Below are positions 26,319 through 33,966 of a stretch of 64,000 bases of DNA, piece by piece. The translations under genes were made by a program, and so were the position numbers. How positions within the stretch are numbered: position 1 is the stretch's first letter; the number at the start of each line of letters is the position of its first letter. This DNA comes from Rhodoligotrophos sp. CJ14 (GTDB taxonomy: Bacteria; Pseudomonadota; Alphaproteobacteria; Rhizobiales; Im1), in the NCBI RefSeq assembly GCF_038811545.1, contig NZ_CP133319.1, forward strand, positions 3,856,001 to 3,920,000. The letters are read 5' to 3'. The notes beneath the pieces were generated by a model. That model saw only the letters and a program-made list of their open reading frames with translations, was not told the origin of the DNA and made no database searches.

Positions 26319-27194
26319 GTGAACGCCGCTGGCAGCAACCAACCCGTGCTTCTCACAGTCGAGCATCTCACCATTCGCTTTGGTGGCCTAGTCGCGGTCG
26401 ATGATGTGTCCTTTGAGGCCCGCGCCAAGGAGATCACCGCCATCATTGGCCCCAATGGCGCCGGCAAGACCACCGTCTTCAACTGCCTGACCGGCTTTTA
26501 CCGTCCCGACATTGGCCGGCTGCGCCTGTCCCGGCCAGATAAGCGGGAATATCTCTTGGAGCGCATGGAGGGCCACCACATCACCCGCGATGCGGGTGTG
26601 GCCCGCACCTTTCAGAACATCCGCCTGTTCCAGCGCATGACCGTTCTCGAGAACCTGATTGTCGCGCAGCATAATGCGCTGATGCGCGCCTCCGGCTTCA
26701 CAATTCTCGGTTTGCTTGGCGTCAAGGCCTACCGGGATGCTGAGCGGCAGGCCCTGGAGAAGGCGCGATACTGGCTCGACAAGGTCGGGCTCACCGAGCA
26801 GGCCGATATGGATGCCGGTAACTTGCCCTATGGCGCGCAAAGGCGCTTGGAAATCGCCCGGGCCATGTGCACCGATCCCGTGCTGCTATGCCTTGATGAA
26901 CCTGCCGCCGGGCTCAATCCGCGCGAATCGGCCGACCTCAACCATCTGTTGGCCGCCATCGCCCGCGAGGCCGGCATCGGCATTCTTCTCATCGAGCATG
27001 ACATGAGCGTCGTTATGGGCATTTCCGACCATATCGTCGTGCTTGATCATGGCAGCAAAATCGCGCAAGGCAAGCCTGACGCCATTCGCAACGATCCGAT
27101 CGTCATCCGCGCTTATCTCGGGGAGGAGGAGGAGGCGGAATTGCCCCCCGACATTGCGCAAACCGTCGGCCTGAGTGATGGAGCGCAGAAATGA
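26319..27194 (+). CDS. livG: branched-chain amino acid ABC transporter ATPase LivG
   Basis: A 291-residue ABC ATPase starting at GTG 26319 with a GACGGGAA site. Walker A is GPNGAGKTT; the LivG marker ARTFQNIRLFQRMTVLENLIVAQHN follows. The signature region is unusual: LPYGAQRRLEIARAM replaces the classical LSGGQ, a substitution that is normal in LivG proteins. Walker B is LLCLDEPAAGLNP and the switch is LIEHDM. It overlaps livF by ATGA. Confidence 0.93.
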   Translation: MNAAGSNQPVLLTVEHLTIRFGGLVAVDDVSFEARAKEITAIIGPNGAGKTTVFNCLTGFYRPDIGRLRLSRPDKREYLLERMEGHHITRDAGVARTFQNIRLFQRMTVLENLIVAQHNALMRASGFTILGLLGVKAYRDAERQALEKARYWLDKVGLTEQADMDAGNLPYGAQRRLEIARAMCTDPVLLCLDEPAAGLNPRESADLNHLLAAIAREAGIGILLIEHDMSVVMGISDHIVVLDHGSKIAQGKPDAIRNDPIVIRAYLGEEEEAELPPDIAQTVGLSDGAQK

Positions 27195-27907
27195 GCCCGC
27201 TGCTCTCCGTCTCCCGCCTGCACACCTTCTATGGCAGCGTCGAGGCTTTGAAGGGCGTCGATCTCACCGTCAATGCTGGCGAGATTGTTTCCCTCATCGG
27301 CTCGAATGGCGCGGGCAAATCGACCCTGCTGATGACCATCTGCGGCAATCCAAGGGCGCGCCACGGCGAGGTGAGGCTCGATGGCGAGGACATAACCCGC
27401 CTGCCCAGCTATCAGATCGTGCGCAAGGGGGTTGCCCAGTCGCCGGAGGGCCGTCGCATCTTTCCGCGCATGACGGTGCTCGAGAACCTGCAGATGGGCG
27501 CGGTCTCCACCGATCCCGCTCATTTCGATAATGATCTCGAGCGCGTCTTCGCCATGTTTCCAAGGCTCGCCGAGCGGCGCAACCAACGTGGCGGAACCCT
27601 GTCGGGTGGCGAGCAGCAAATGCTTGCGATCGGCCGAGCGCTGATGAGCAGGCCGCGCCTCTTGCTGCTCGACGAGCCATCCCTTGGCCTTGCGCCCCTG
27701 GTGGTCAAGCAGATCTTCCATGTCATCCAGGAGATCAATCGCGAGCAGGGCATGACCATCTTCCTGGTCGAGCAGAATGCCTATCATGCCCTGAGGCTTG
27801 CGCACCGCGCCTATGTCATGGCGAGCGGGCGTATCGTGATGTCCGGAACCGGTCGCGAATTGCTGGCCAACCCGGAAATCCGCAAAGCTTATCTCGAGGC
27901 AAGCTGA
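27191..27907 (+). CDS. livF: branched-chain amino acid ABC transporter ATPase LivF
   Basis: A 238-residue ABC ATPase: Walker A GSNGAGKST, GVAQSPEGRRIFPRMTVLEN, signature LSGGEQQMLAIGRAL, Walker B LLLLDEPSLGLAP and LVEQNAYHALRLAHRAYVM. It is the LivF of the operon by order and by sequence, and differs clearly from the orphan LivF-type protein encoded at 22533-23270. Its start overlaps the livG stop, so the two ATPases are made in step. Confidence 0.93.
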   Translation: MSPLLSVSRLHTFYGSVEALKGVDLTVNAGEIVSLIGSNGAGKSTLLMTICGNPRARHGEVRLDGEDITRLPSYQIVRKGVAQSPEGRRIFPRMTVLENLQMGAVSTDPAHFDNDLERVFAMFPRLAERRNQRGGTLSGGEQQMLAIGRALMSRPRLLLLDEPSLGLAPLVVKQIFHVIQEINREQGMTIFLVEQNAYHALRLAHRAYVMASGRIVMSGTGRELLANPEIRKAYLEAS

Positions 27908-27909
27908 TC

Positions 27910-28254
27910 ATGACCGAACCGCTGCTTGGATCATCTCTGTCGGTTTTCCTGGGCGTGACTGTCGTCCTCGCAGGTTTTGCCGCCTACATGACCGGGCGCG
28001 CCATTGCCAAGACTTGGCGGTCACCCTGGCAGACCGTTTTCTATTCCATTGCGCTGGCAGCGGTCTCCCGCTTCCTCAAATGGAGCCTGTTCGGCGCCGA
28101 GGGCTTGTCCCTCTCCGGCTTCCTCATTGATTTCATCTATCTGGCGCTGGTCAGCTTTGCCGCCTATCGAGTGACAATGGCCAACAACATGGTGAGACAA
28201 TATCCCTGGCTTTATGAGCGCAGCGGGATTTTTGCGTGGAAAGATAAGCTTTGA
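27910..28254 (+). CDS. small liv-linked membrane protein (DUF6867-like)
   Basis: A 114-residue protein with about three hydrophobic helices (SVFLGVTVVLAGFAAYMTG, VFYSIALAAVSRFLKW, FLIDFIYLALVSFAAYRVT) and a C-terminal motif MVRQYPWLYERSGIFAWKDK. It begins two bases after livF, inside the operon. I recall small proteins of this type (DUF6867) next to liv genes in alphaproteobacteria; that link is from memory. The aromatic cytoplasmic tail could contact the ATPases, making it a possible accessory or regulatory subunit; no function is established. Confidence 0.8.
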   Translation: MTEPLLGSSLSVFLGVTVVLAGFAAYMTGRAIAKTWRSPWQTVFYSIALAAVSRFLKWSLFGAEGLSLSGFLIDFIYLALVSFAAYRVTMANNMVRQYPWLYERSGIFAWKDKL

Positions 28255-28400
28255 CGGGATTTGATCTTGCCGCCTATTGGCAATTTCAATCTTGGTGCTA
28301 GAGTAAAATCAGGGCTTCTGAAGAAGAAGCGGATCCAGCAGATCTCAAGTAAATCTTGAGGCGGCCGGCAGCTCTTTTGCGAAGACAGGAGAAGACTGGG

Positions 28401-29510
28401 ATGAGGCGATTTGGATTTTCGATGCTCATGGCAGCGGCCGCCATGAGCTATGGCATATCGGCGGCAAGCGCCGACATCCTGATATCGACCGTCGGGCCCA
28501 TGACAGGGCAATATGCGGCCTTCGGCGAGCAGATGCGGCGTGGCGCCGAGATGGCGGTGAAGGACATCAACGCCAAGGGCGGCGTTCTCGGGCAGCAGCT
28601 GAAGCTGGTGGTCGAGGACGATGCCTGTGACCCCAAGCAGGCGGTCGCCGCAGCAAATAAGGTGGCGAGTGAAGGCGTGGCCCTCGTCGCTGGCCATTTC
28701 TGCTCCGGATCATCCATTCCCGCCTCCAAGGTCTATATGGAAGAGGGGATTCTGCAGATCTCGCCCGGTTCCACCAACCCGGCCTTCACCGACGAGGGCG
28801 GACCCAACATCTTCCGCGTCTGCGGCCGTGACGATCAGCAGGGCATCGTGGCCGGTGAGCTCCTGAAGAAGCGCTTCAGCGACAAGAAGGTGGCGATCCT
28901 CCATGACAAGACCGCCTACGGCAAAGGTCTTGCCGATGCCACCAAGGCAGAGTTTGAGAAACTCGGCGGCAAGGTCGCGCTTTACGAAGCCTATACTGCC
29001 GGTGAGAAGGACTATTCCGCCCTCGTCTCCAAGCTGAAGGCAGAAGGCATTGATGTGGTCTATGTCGGCGGCTATCACACCGAGGCCGGCCTCATCATTC
29101 GCCAGGCCAACGAGCAGGGCTACAAGCCGCAGCTCATCTCCGGCGACGCGCTTGTCACCGACGAATTTTGGAAGATCTCCGGTCCTGCCGGCGAAGGCAC
29201 GATGATGACCTTCAGCCCTGATCCGCGCAAGAATCCGGAAGCTGCTCCGGTGGTGGAAGCCTTCAAGCAGACCGGCTACGACCCGGAGGGCTACACTCTT
29301 TATACTTATGGCGCGATCCAGGCTTGGGCGCAGGCGGCTGAGAAGGCAGGCAGCATCGATCTCGAAAAGATCGAGCCGGTCTTGCGCAGCAACCAGGCGG
29401 CCACCGTTCTCGGCACCGTCAGCTTCGATGAAAAAGGTGACGTGAAGGCACCGGGCTATGTCTGGTATGTCTGGCACAATGGCAAGTACGACTACGAGCA
29501 GGGCTCGTAA
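28401..29510 (+). CDS. livK: branched-chain amino acid ABC transporter substrate-binding protein
   Basis: A 369-residue periplasmic receptor. The signal peptide MRRFGFSMLMAAAAMSYGISAASA leads to a mature start DILISTVGPMTGQYAAFGEQM. Family features such as LVVEDDACDPKQAVAAANK, VAGHFCSGSSIPASK and LQISPGSTNPAFTDEG match LivJ/LivK closely; the cysteines near C86 and C107 may form the usual disulfide. ATG 28401 with AGGAG (28387-28391) is preferred to the upstream start at 28356. It is the last gene of the operon and is followed by a strong terminator. Confidence 0.9.
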   Translation: MRRFGFSMLMAAAAMSYGISAASADILISTVGPMTGQYAAFGEQMRRGAEMAVKDINAKGGVLGQQLKLVVEDDACDPKQAVAAANKVASEGVALVAGHFCSGSSIPASKVYMEEGILQISPGSTNPAFTDEGGPNIFRVCGRDDQQGIVAGELLKKRFSDKKVAILHDKTAYGKGLADATKAEFEKLGGKVALYEAYTAGEKDYSALVSKLKAEGIDVVYVGGYHTEAGLIIRQANEQGYKPQLISGDALVTDEFWKISGPAGEGTMMTFSPDPRKNPEAAPVVEAFKQTGYDPEGYTLYTYGAIQAWAQAAEKAGSIDLEKIEPVLRSNQAATVLGTVSFDEKGDVKAPGYVWYVWHNGKYDYEQGS

Positions 29511-29540
29511 GCATCTAAGCTGAGCACAGTCTCTCAAAGG

Positions 29541-29572
29541 GCCCGGAGCGCGGATGTGCTCCGGGCTTTTTT
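29541..29572 (+). terminator. intrinsic terminator of the liv operon
   Basis: A 9-base perfect stem, GCCCGGAGC (29541-29549) with GCTCCGGGC (29558-29566), an 8-base loop and a run of six T. It lies 31 bases after the binding-protein stop and ends the liv operon. Confidence 0.9.
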
Positions 29573-29665
29573 GTGCCCAGGATCGTCAGAAAGGGGATGG
29601 CCAAGCCTGTCTGGCCGTGATGCGTTCGTATAACATTCGAGTGGCACCAGCAGTGTGGATGGGAT

Positions 29666-31885
29666 ATGACGGCCGCTGAGCAAGGCTTCCTGGGAGAGCT
29701 CGAAGTGACGGAATCTGTTCCTGGACAAGCTTCCGCCGCAGGCCCGGCGACAACATTGGCCAAGCCGCAAGCGCGCCGGCCTGTTGCGCCTCAAAAGCAA
29801 TGGATGTCGGTTCAGCAGGCTCTGCGACAGGCGGCGGCGCTGTTTTCAGCGGGCCGGCTGCGCGAGGCGGAGATACTGGCCCGTCAGATTGCGGAAGCCC
29901 GTCCGAAATATCCGGACGCCCACAATATCCTCGGTGTCGCCGCTCATCGCCTGGGCCGCACGGAGGAGGGCATTCGCCACATCAAGCAGGCCATCAAGCT
30001 CAGCCCGCGCCATGCCAATTTCCATGCCAATCTCGGCGAGATGCAGCGCCAGGTCGGACGGCTTGATGCAGCCCTGATCGCCCTGAACAAGGCCATTGAG
30101 CTCAATCCGCAATTGCCGCAGGCCTGGAACAATATCGGCATCGTTCATTTCGATAAGCGGGAATTTGCAAAGGCCGAGCAGGCCTACCGCCGGGCGCTGG
30201 CGGCTGATCCCAATTACGCCGAGGCTCGCAACAATCTCGGCAATGCTCTGCGCGCGCTTGGACGTCTGGATGAGTCGATCGCGCAGTACGAGCGCGCCAT
30301 CGAGCTGCGCAAGGCCTATCCCGAAGCTTACAACAATATGGCAACCGTCCTGCGTGACCAGCTCCTGTTCGAGCAGGCAGAGGTGGCTTATCGCCGGGCC
30401 TTGGCCCTGCGACCGTCCTATATCGAGGCGGCAAATAACTTGGCGGAGCTCCTGGCGGTTCAGAACAAGTCGGATGAGGCGCTGCAGATCCTGACCAATC
30501 TGCTTCAGCAGCAGCCCAATAATCTCACGGCTTTGGTGAACATCGCTCGCGCCCACCTTGCCCGCCGCAATTTGGGCTATGCGGAGAAGGCGCTGAAGCG
30601 GGCACTGGCCATCGATCCCGATCACGCCGGGGCGCTGGCTGTCTATGGCGAGCTTTGCCACGAAGCCGATCTCCATGAGCAAGCGGTCACCTATCTCCGC
30701 AAAGCGGTGGAGCACAATCCCAACCATGTGGAAGCCTGGAACTTCCTTGGCATTGCCGAGAAATCGATGGGCCGTATGGACAAGGCACGCGAGGCCTTCA
30801 CCCGGGCCTTGACCCTGCAGCCGGGCGCCATCGGCGCCTATACCAATCTGGTCGATATCGAGACCTTCACGCCCGATCATCCGATCTTGGCGGCTATGGA
30901 GAAACAGCTGGCCAATGCCAGCGACCCGGAGGATGAGCGCTTCATGGTGCTACATTTCTCCTTGGGCAAGGCCTATGACGATATCGGCGATTATGATCGC
31001 GCCGCTCGCCATTTCCAGATTGGCACCAGGCTCAAGCGCCAGCAGGTGAAATATCAGGAAGCGGCCGTCATGACCTTCTTTGCCAGGATCCGCGAGCTTT
31101 TCACCGCAGACTTCCTTGCCAGCAATGCCTTTGGAGGCGATCCCTCGGACCGTCCGGTCTTCATCGTCGGCTTCCCGCGGTCGGGCAGCACTCTCACCGA
31201 GCAGATCATTGCGAGCCACCCCCAGGCTCATGGCGCAGGCGAGGTGAAATATCTCTATGACGCCCTGGGGCGGCTGCGTCAGACCTATCCGAACCTGCCT
31301 CGCTATCCCGATATCGTGGAGCAGATGAAGCCCGTCCATTTCGCGGCGGTGGCGAAGGACTACCTCACGCGGGTCGGGCGAGGCTCCGGAGAGGCGCTCC
31401 GGGTGACCGACAAGCTTCTGACGAACTACTATTTCGTCGGCCTGATTCACATCCTCTTCCCGAACGCCCGGATCATCCACACCACCCGCAATCCCTTTGA
31501 GGCTTGTGTGTCGACCTGGACCAAGCTGTTCAAGGACGAGATGCCCCACACCTATGACCTGGGCGAGCTTGGGCGCTATTATCGGGAATATGAAAGGCTC
31601 ATGGCCCATTGGCACCAAGTCTTGCCCGAAGGCAGGATCCTGAAGGTGGCCTATGAGGATGTGGTGGCCGATCTCGAGGGAAATGCGCGCCGCATCATCG
31701 AATTCTGCGGCTTGCCTTGGGATGAGGCATGCCTCGCCTTCCATCGGTCCAAACGGCCGGTAAAGACCGCAAGTGTGGTTGAGGTGCGCAGGCCGATCTA
31801 TGACAGCTCGGTCGAGCGCTGGCGGCGCTACGAGCAATATCTGAAACCCCTGACAGACGAATTGCGGGCTGTGGAACAGGGCTGA
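29666..31885 (+). CDS. TPR-repeat sulfotransferase
   Basis: A 739-residue two-part protein. Residues about 45-460 form about ten or more tetratricopeptide repeats (for example AWNNIGIVHFDKREFAKAEQ and ARNNLGNALRALGRLDESIA). Residues about 490-720 form a sulfotransferase domain with the PAPS 5'-phosphosulfate loop G502-FPRSGSTLTEQI and the 3'-phosphate site TTRNPFEACVSTW. There is no signal peptide, so it acts in the cytoplasm or at the inner face of the membrane. The TPR part presumably binds a protein or a glycan carrier. PAPS could come from the CysD-CysN/C pair at 52.8-55.6 kb. Target is unknown; such fusions are often named only by domain. Confidence 0.88.
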   Translation: MTAAEQGFLGELEVTESVPGQASAAGPATTLAKPQARRPVAPQKQWMSVQQALRQAAALFSAGRLREAEILARQIAEARPKYPDAHNILGVAAHRLGRTEEGIRHIKQAIKLSPRHANFHANLGEMQRQVGRLDAALIALNKAIELNPQLPQAWNNIGIVHFDKREFAKAEQAYRRALAADPNYAEARNNLGNALRALGRLDESIAQYERAIELRKAYPEAYNNMATVLRDQLLFEQAEVAYRRALALRPSYIEAANNLAELLAVQNKSDEALQILTNLLQQQPNNLTALVNIARAHLARRNLGYAEKALKRALAIDPDHAGALAVYGELCHEADLHEQAVTYLRKAVEHNPNHVEAWNFLGIAEKSMGRMDKAREAFTRALTLQPGAIGAYTNLVDIETFTPDHPILAAMEKQLANASDPEDERFMVLHFSLGKAYDDIGDYDRAARHFQIGTRLKRQQVKYQEAAVMTFFARIRELFTADFLASNAFGGDPSDRPVFIVGFPRSGSTLTEQIIASHPQAHGAGEVKYLYDALGRLRQTYPNLPRYPDIVEQMKPVHFAAVAKDYLTRVGRGSGEALRVTDKLLTNYYFVGLIHILFPNARIIHTTRNPFEACVSTWTKLFKDEMPHTYDLGELGRYYREYERLMAHWHQVLPEGRILKVAYEDVVADLEGNARRIIEFCGLPWDEACLAFHRSKRPVKTASVVEVRRPIYDSSVERWRRYEQYLKPLTDELRAVEQG

Positions 31886-31935
31886 GGGGCGTCGCGACAC
31901 GAGATCGCGCATTCAACGTGCACGGAGGAAGTGAG

Positions 31936-32532
31936 ATGGTGTTTGTGGCAACGGCGGGCTCGCGCGCGTCTTTGTGCAAGATGGGCGGCCTGCGGATCAC
32001 TGCGGCCGCAGCTGCGGTTGTCGCGGGCCTTGCCCTGATCAGCGGACCGGTCTCGGCCCAGGCTCAGAAGCAGCCGCAGCCGCAGGCTCAGGGTCCGGCG
32101 CCCACGAAGACGCAAAAGGCCTTTGACGGCTGGATCGTCACCTGCATCGAAGCAAAGAACGCCAAGCGCTGCGCCATGTCGCAATCGCGCATTGTGGCCA
32201 AGACGCGCCGGGTACTCTTTGCTCTGTCCATTGCCCGTGATGGTGACAAGAACCTGGTGAGCCTCTTGACCACCCCCACCGGCGTCTCTGTTCAGGACGG
32301 GATCCGCCTGGCCATGGGCGATGGTGAGCCATTGCAGGTGCCCTACAATGTCTGCGGCCCGCGGGCCTGTCAGGCACGGCTTCAGCTGAGCAACGACCTT
32401 ATCGAGCAGCTGCAGGAATCACCCAAGGTGGCGGTAAACTTCGTCCAGGCGAATAAGCGGCTGGTGCAGACAGAGATCGATCTCAAAGGCTTTTCTGCGG
32501 CCTATTCCTATTTCAATGAACAAATGCAGTAG
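31936..32532 (+). CDS. invasion-associated locus B (IalB) family protein
   Basis: A 198-residue exported protein. A long N-region precedes the hydrophobic signal helix (LRITAAAAAVVAGLALISGPVSAQ), then a Q/P-rich linker and the IalB core: FDGWIVTCIEAKNAKRCAMSQ, GVSVQDGIRLAMGDG and VCGPRACQARLQLS. The paired cysteines are probably disulfide-bonded. ATG 31936 with GGAGGAAG in front is chosen over GTG 31918. The family is widespread in Rhizobiales and is tied to host-cell entry only in Bartonella; in free-living relatives it is a periplasmic protein of unknown role. Confidence 0.88.
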   Translation: MVFVATAGSRASLCKMGGLRITAAAAAVVAGLALISGPVSAQAQKQPQPQAQGPAPTKTQKAFDGWIVTCIEAKNAKRCAMSQSRIVAKTRRVLFALSIARDGDKNLVSLLTTPTGVSVQDGIRLAMGDGEPLQVPYNVCGPRACQARLQLSNDLIEQLQESPKVAVNFVQANKRLVQTEIDLKGFSAAYSYFNEQMQ

Positions 32533-32659
32533 GAACCGAGGCGCCATAAGCATTTATTAACCCTGTGGGCTGATTAACTGTATTGCATGCCACACAGACG
32601 GCAAACTTTCCTCGTCTCGGATTTGCGCCGCCGGTTTGCGTCGCACTTAGGTCGGCTAA

Positions 32660-33439
32660 ATGAGCACAGTAAAACAAGACGATGACCCGCGCTGGAATTG
32701 GAAAGAGGATGCGGCTGACCCGATTAACGAGCTTCCGGGTGAGCCATTCTCGGCCGGGCCGGCGCGGCCAGACGTAAAGGCCGCTCGTCCAAGTTCGACC
32801 TCTGCTAAGCCTTCTGGCCGACCGGCTCGTGGAAATTTCCCGACCCTCAATCCGCGGCTGATCGGCATTGCGGCAGCCGCGGTCATCGTGATCGTGGGAG
32901 CGGGCGGGTATTTCCTGTTCTCGGGCGACTCATCGACTGGCGGAGGTGATGCCGGACCCCAGCAAGCGATCACCTTGCAGCCCTCCGAGAAGATCGTCTT
33001 TTCCGGCATCGATTCGGAGCTCAAGGCCGCCCCGGCCAACAGCATCACCCAACAATCCGCCGTTCGCGACAACGCGACCGTCGTGATTCGCTCGACCACG
33101 GCCACGGCGCGTCCGGCCGGAACCACAGGCGGCGCCCATCTCGCGATTCCCGCATCTGAGGTTCAGGCCTTGGCGGGCAAGCGGGTGCGCGTGACGGCTT
33201 GGGCGCGAGGAGCTGATCCAAAGCCCAGCGCGCGTTTTGCCATGGCCATGACCATCGGCAACGGCTTCTCCACTGGCTGGATTGTCTTTACCCCATCCAG
33301 GGCCTTCCAGCCCTACAGCTTCGATCTCGTGGTGCCGGCAAATGCGCGCGAAGGTGCGGTGATCGGTCTTTGGTCCGACCTTGATGGGCGCGACGGCGGT
33401 ATAGAGCTGCGCCTCGTCACCTTGCGCCCGCTGTCCTGA
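32660..33439 (+). CDS. membrane-anchored protein of unknown function
   Basis: A 259-residue protein I do not recognise. Residues 1-65 are cytoplasmic, proline- and lysine-rich and disordered; residues 67-87 (LIGIAAAAVIVIVGAGGYFLF) are a TM helix; the rest is periplasmic and predicted all-beta. The C-terminal half (LAGKRVRVTAWARG, GWIVFTPSRAFQPYSFDLVVP and GAVIGLWSDLDGRDGGIELRLVTLRPL) looks like a jelly-roll, carbohydrate-binding-module-like fold. That comparison rests on pattern only. It has its own start with a weak ribosome site and stands between the IalB-type gene and the autotransporter, possibly a cell-surface or wall-linked role. Confidence 0.75.
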   Translation: MSTVKQDDDPRWNWKEDAADPINELPGEPFSAGPARPDVKAARPSSTSAKPSGRPARGNFPTLNPRLIGIAAAAVIVIVGAGGYFLFSGDSSTGGGDAGPQQAITLQPSEKIVFSGIDSELKAAPANSITQQSAVRDNATVVIRSTTATARPAGTTGGAHLAIPASEVQALAGKRVRVTAWARGADPKPSARFAMAMTIGNGFSTGWIVFTPSRAFQPYSFDLVVPANAREGAVIGLWSDLDGRDGGIELRLVTLRPLS

Positions 33440-33966
33440 TCACGCCTCCATCCGCAGAGTTCGGCGGAGAGCCTTGACTGGCTCCACGGCCGGCTGATTC
33501 CGCGCGCATTCCAGCATTTGCCGACTTGGGCCTGGCGGAGCTTGGCCGGCGCTGCTTGACGCCGTTTGGCCATGAGCGAACGCAGTCACTTCCCAATTCT
33601 ATGACTCTTTCCGCCTGTCGATCATCTATCTCTGATTGCATCAAAGAATAATACAACAAAAACTTGCAATGCGGCTGTTAAGTGAGTCTTAAATGAGTCG
33701 ATTCAAAAGATACTTGCGAATGTAAGGAGCATTAACTCTGGCGAAGGTCGTGCGTCATGCACAGCGCTTGATCCGCTGTGTACTGACGGCTGCTAAAACT
33801 TTGCCGCAGACAGTAGGGTCAATGTTGTAATGCGGCAACGCTCGTCAGCCAACAGTCGCAATTTAGATCGAATTTGGCCATTTCTGTTGCTGGACATGAC
33901 CCGTTTGGGTAGCTTCGCAATCGAGTATCAGTCACCAGGCAGGTCTGCCGTGGGGGGAAAGAGAAA
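33440..33966. other. 527-base upstream region of the autotransporter
   Basis: No gene is supported. The middle part (about 33600-33740) is clearly more AT-rich than the surroundings and contains the CtrA-like and GANTC sites listed separately. Close to the autotransporter start there is a GGGGGGAAAGAG ribosome site (33953-33964). I found no -35/-10 pair with normal spacing that I would stand behind. Confidence 0.5.
33678..33704. promoter_or_regulatory. CtrA-like site overlapping clustered GANTC (CcrM) sites
   Basis: TTAA (33678-33681), seven bases, TTAA (33689-33692) is the spacing of the alphaproteobacterial cell-cycle regulator CtrA. The same segment is a tandem 11-base repeat, TTAAGTGAGTC then TTAAATGAGTC. 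It includes three GANTC sites, GAGTC at 33684 and 33695 and GATTC at 33700; a fourth, GACTC, is at 33603. GANTC is methylated by CcrM and read by GcrA. The site is about 265-290 bases upstream of the autotransporter start. Confidence 0.5.
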
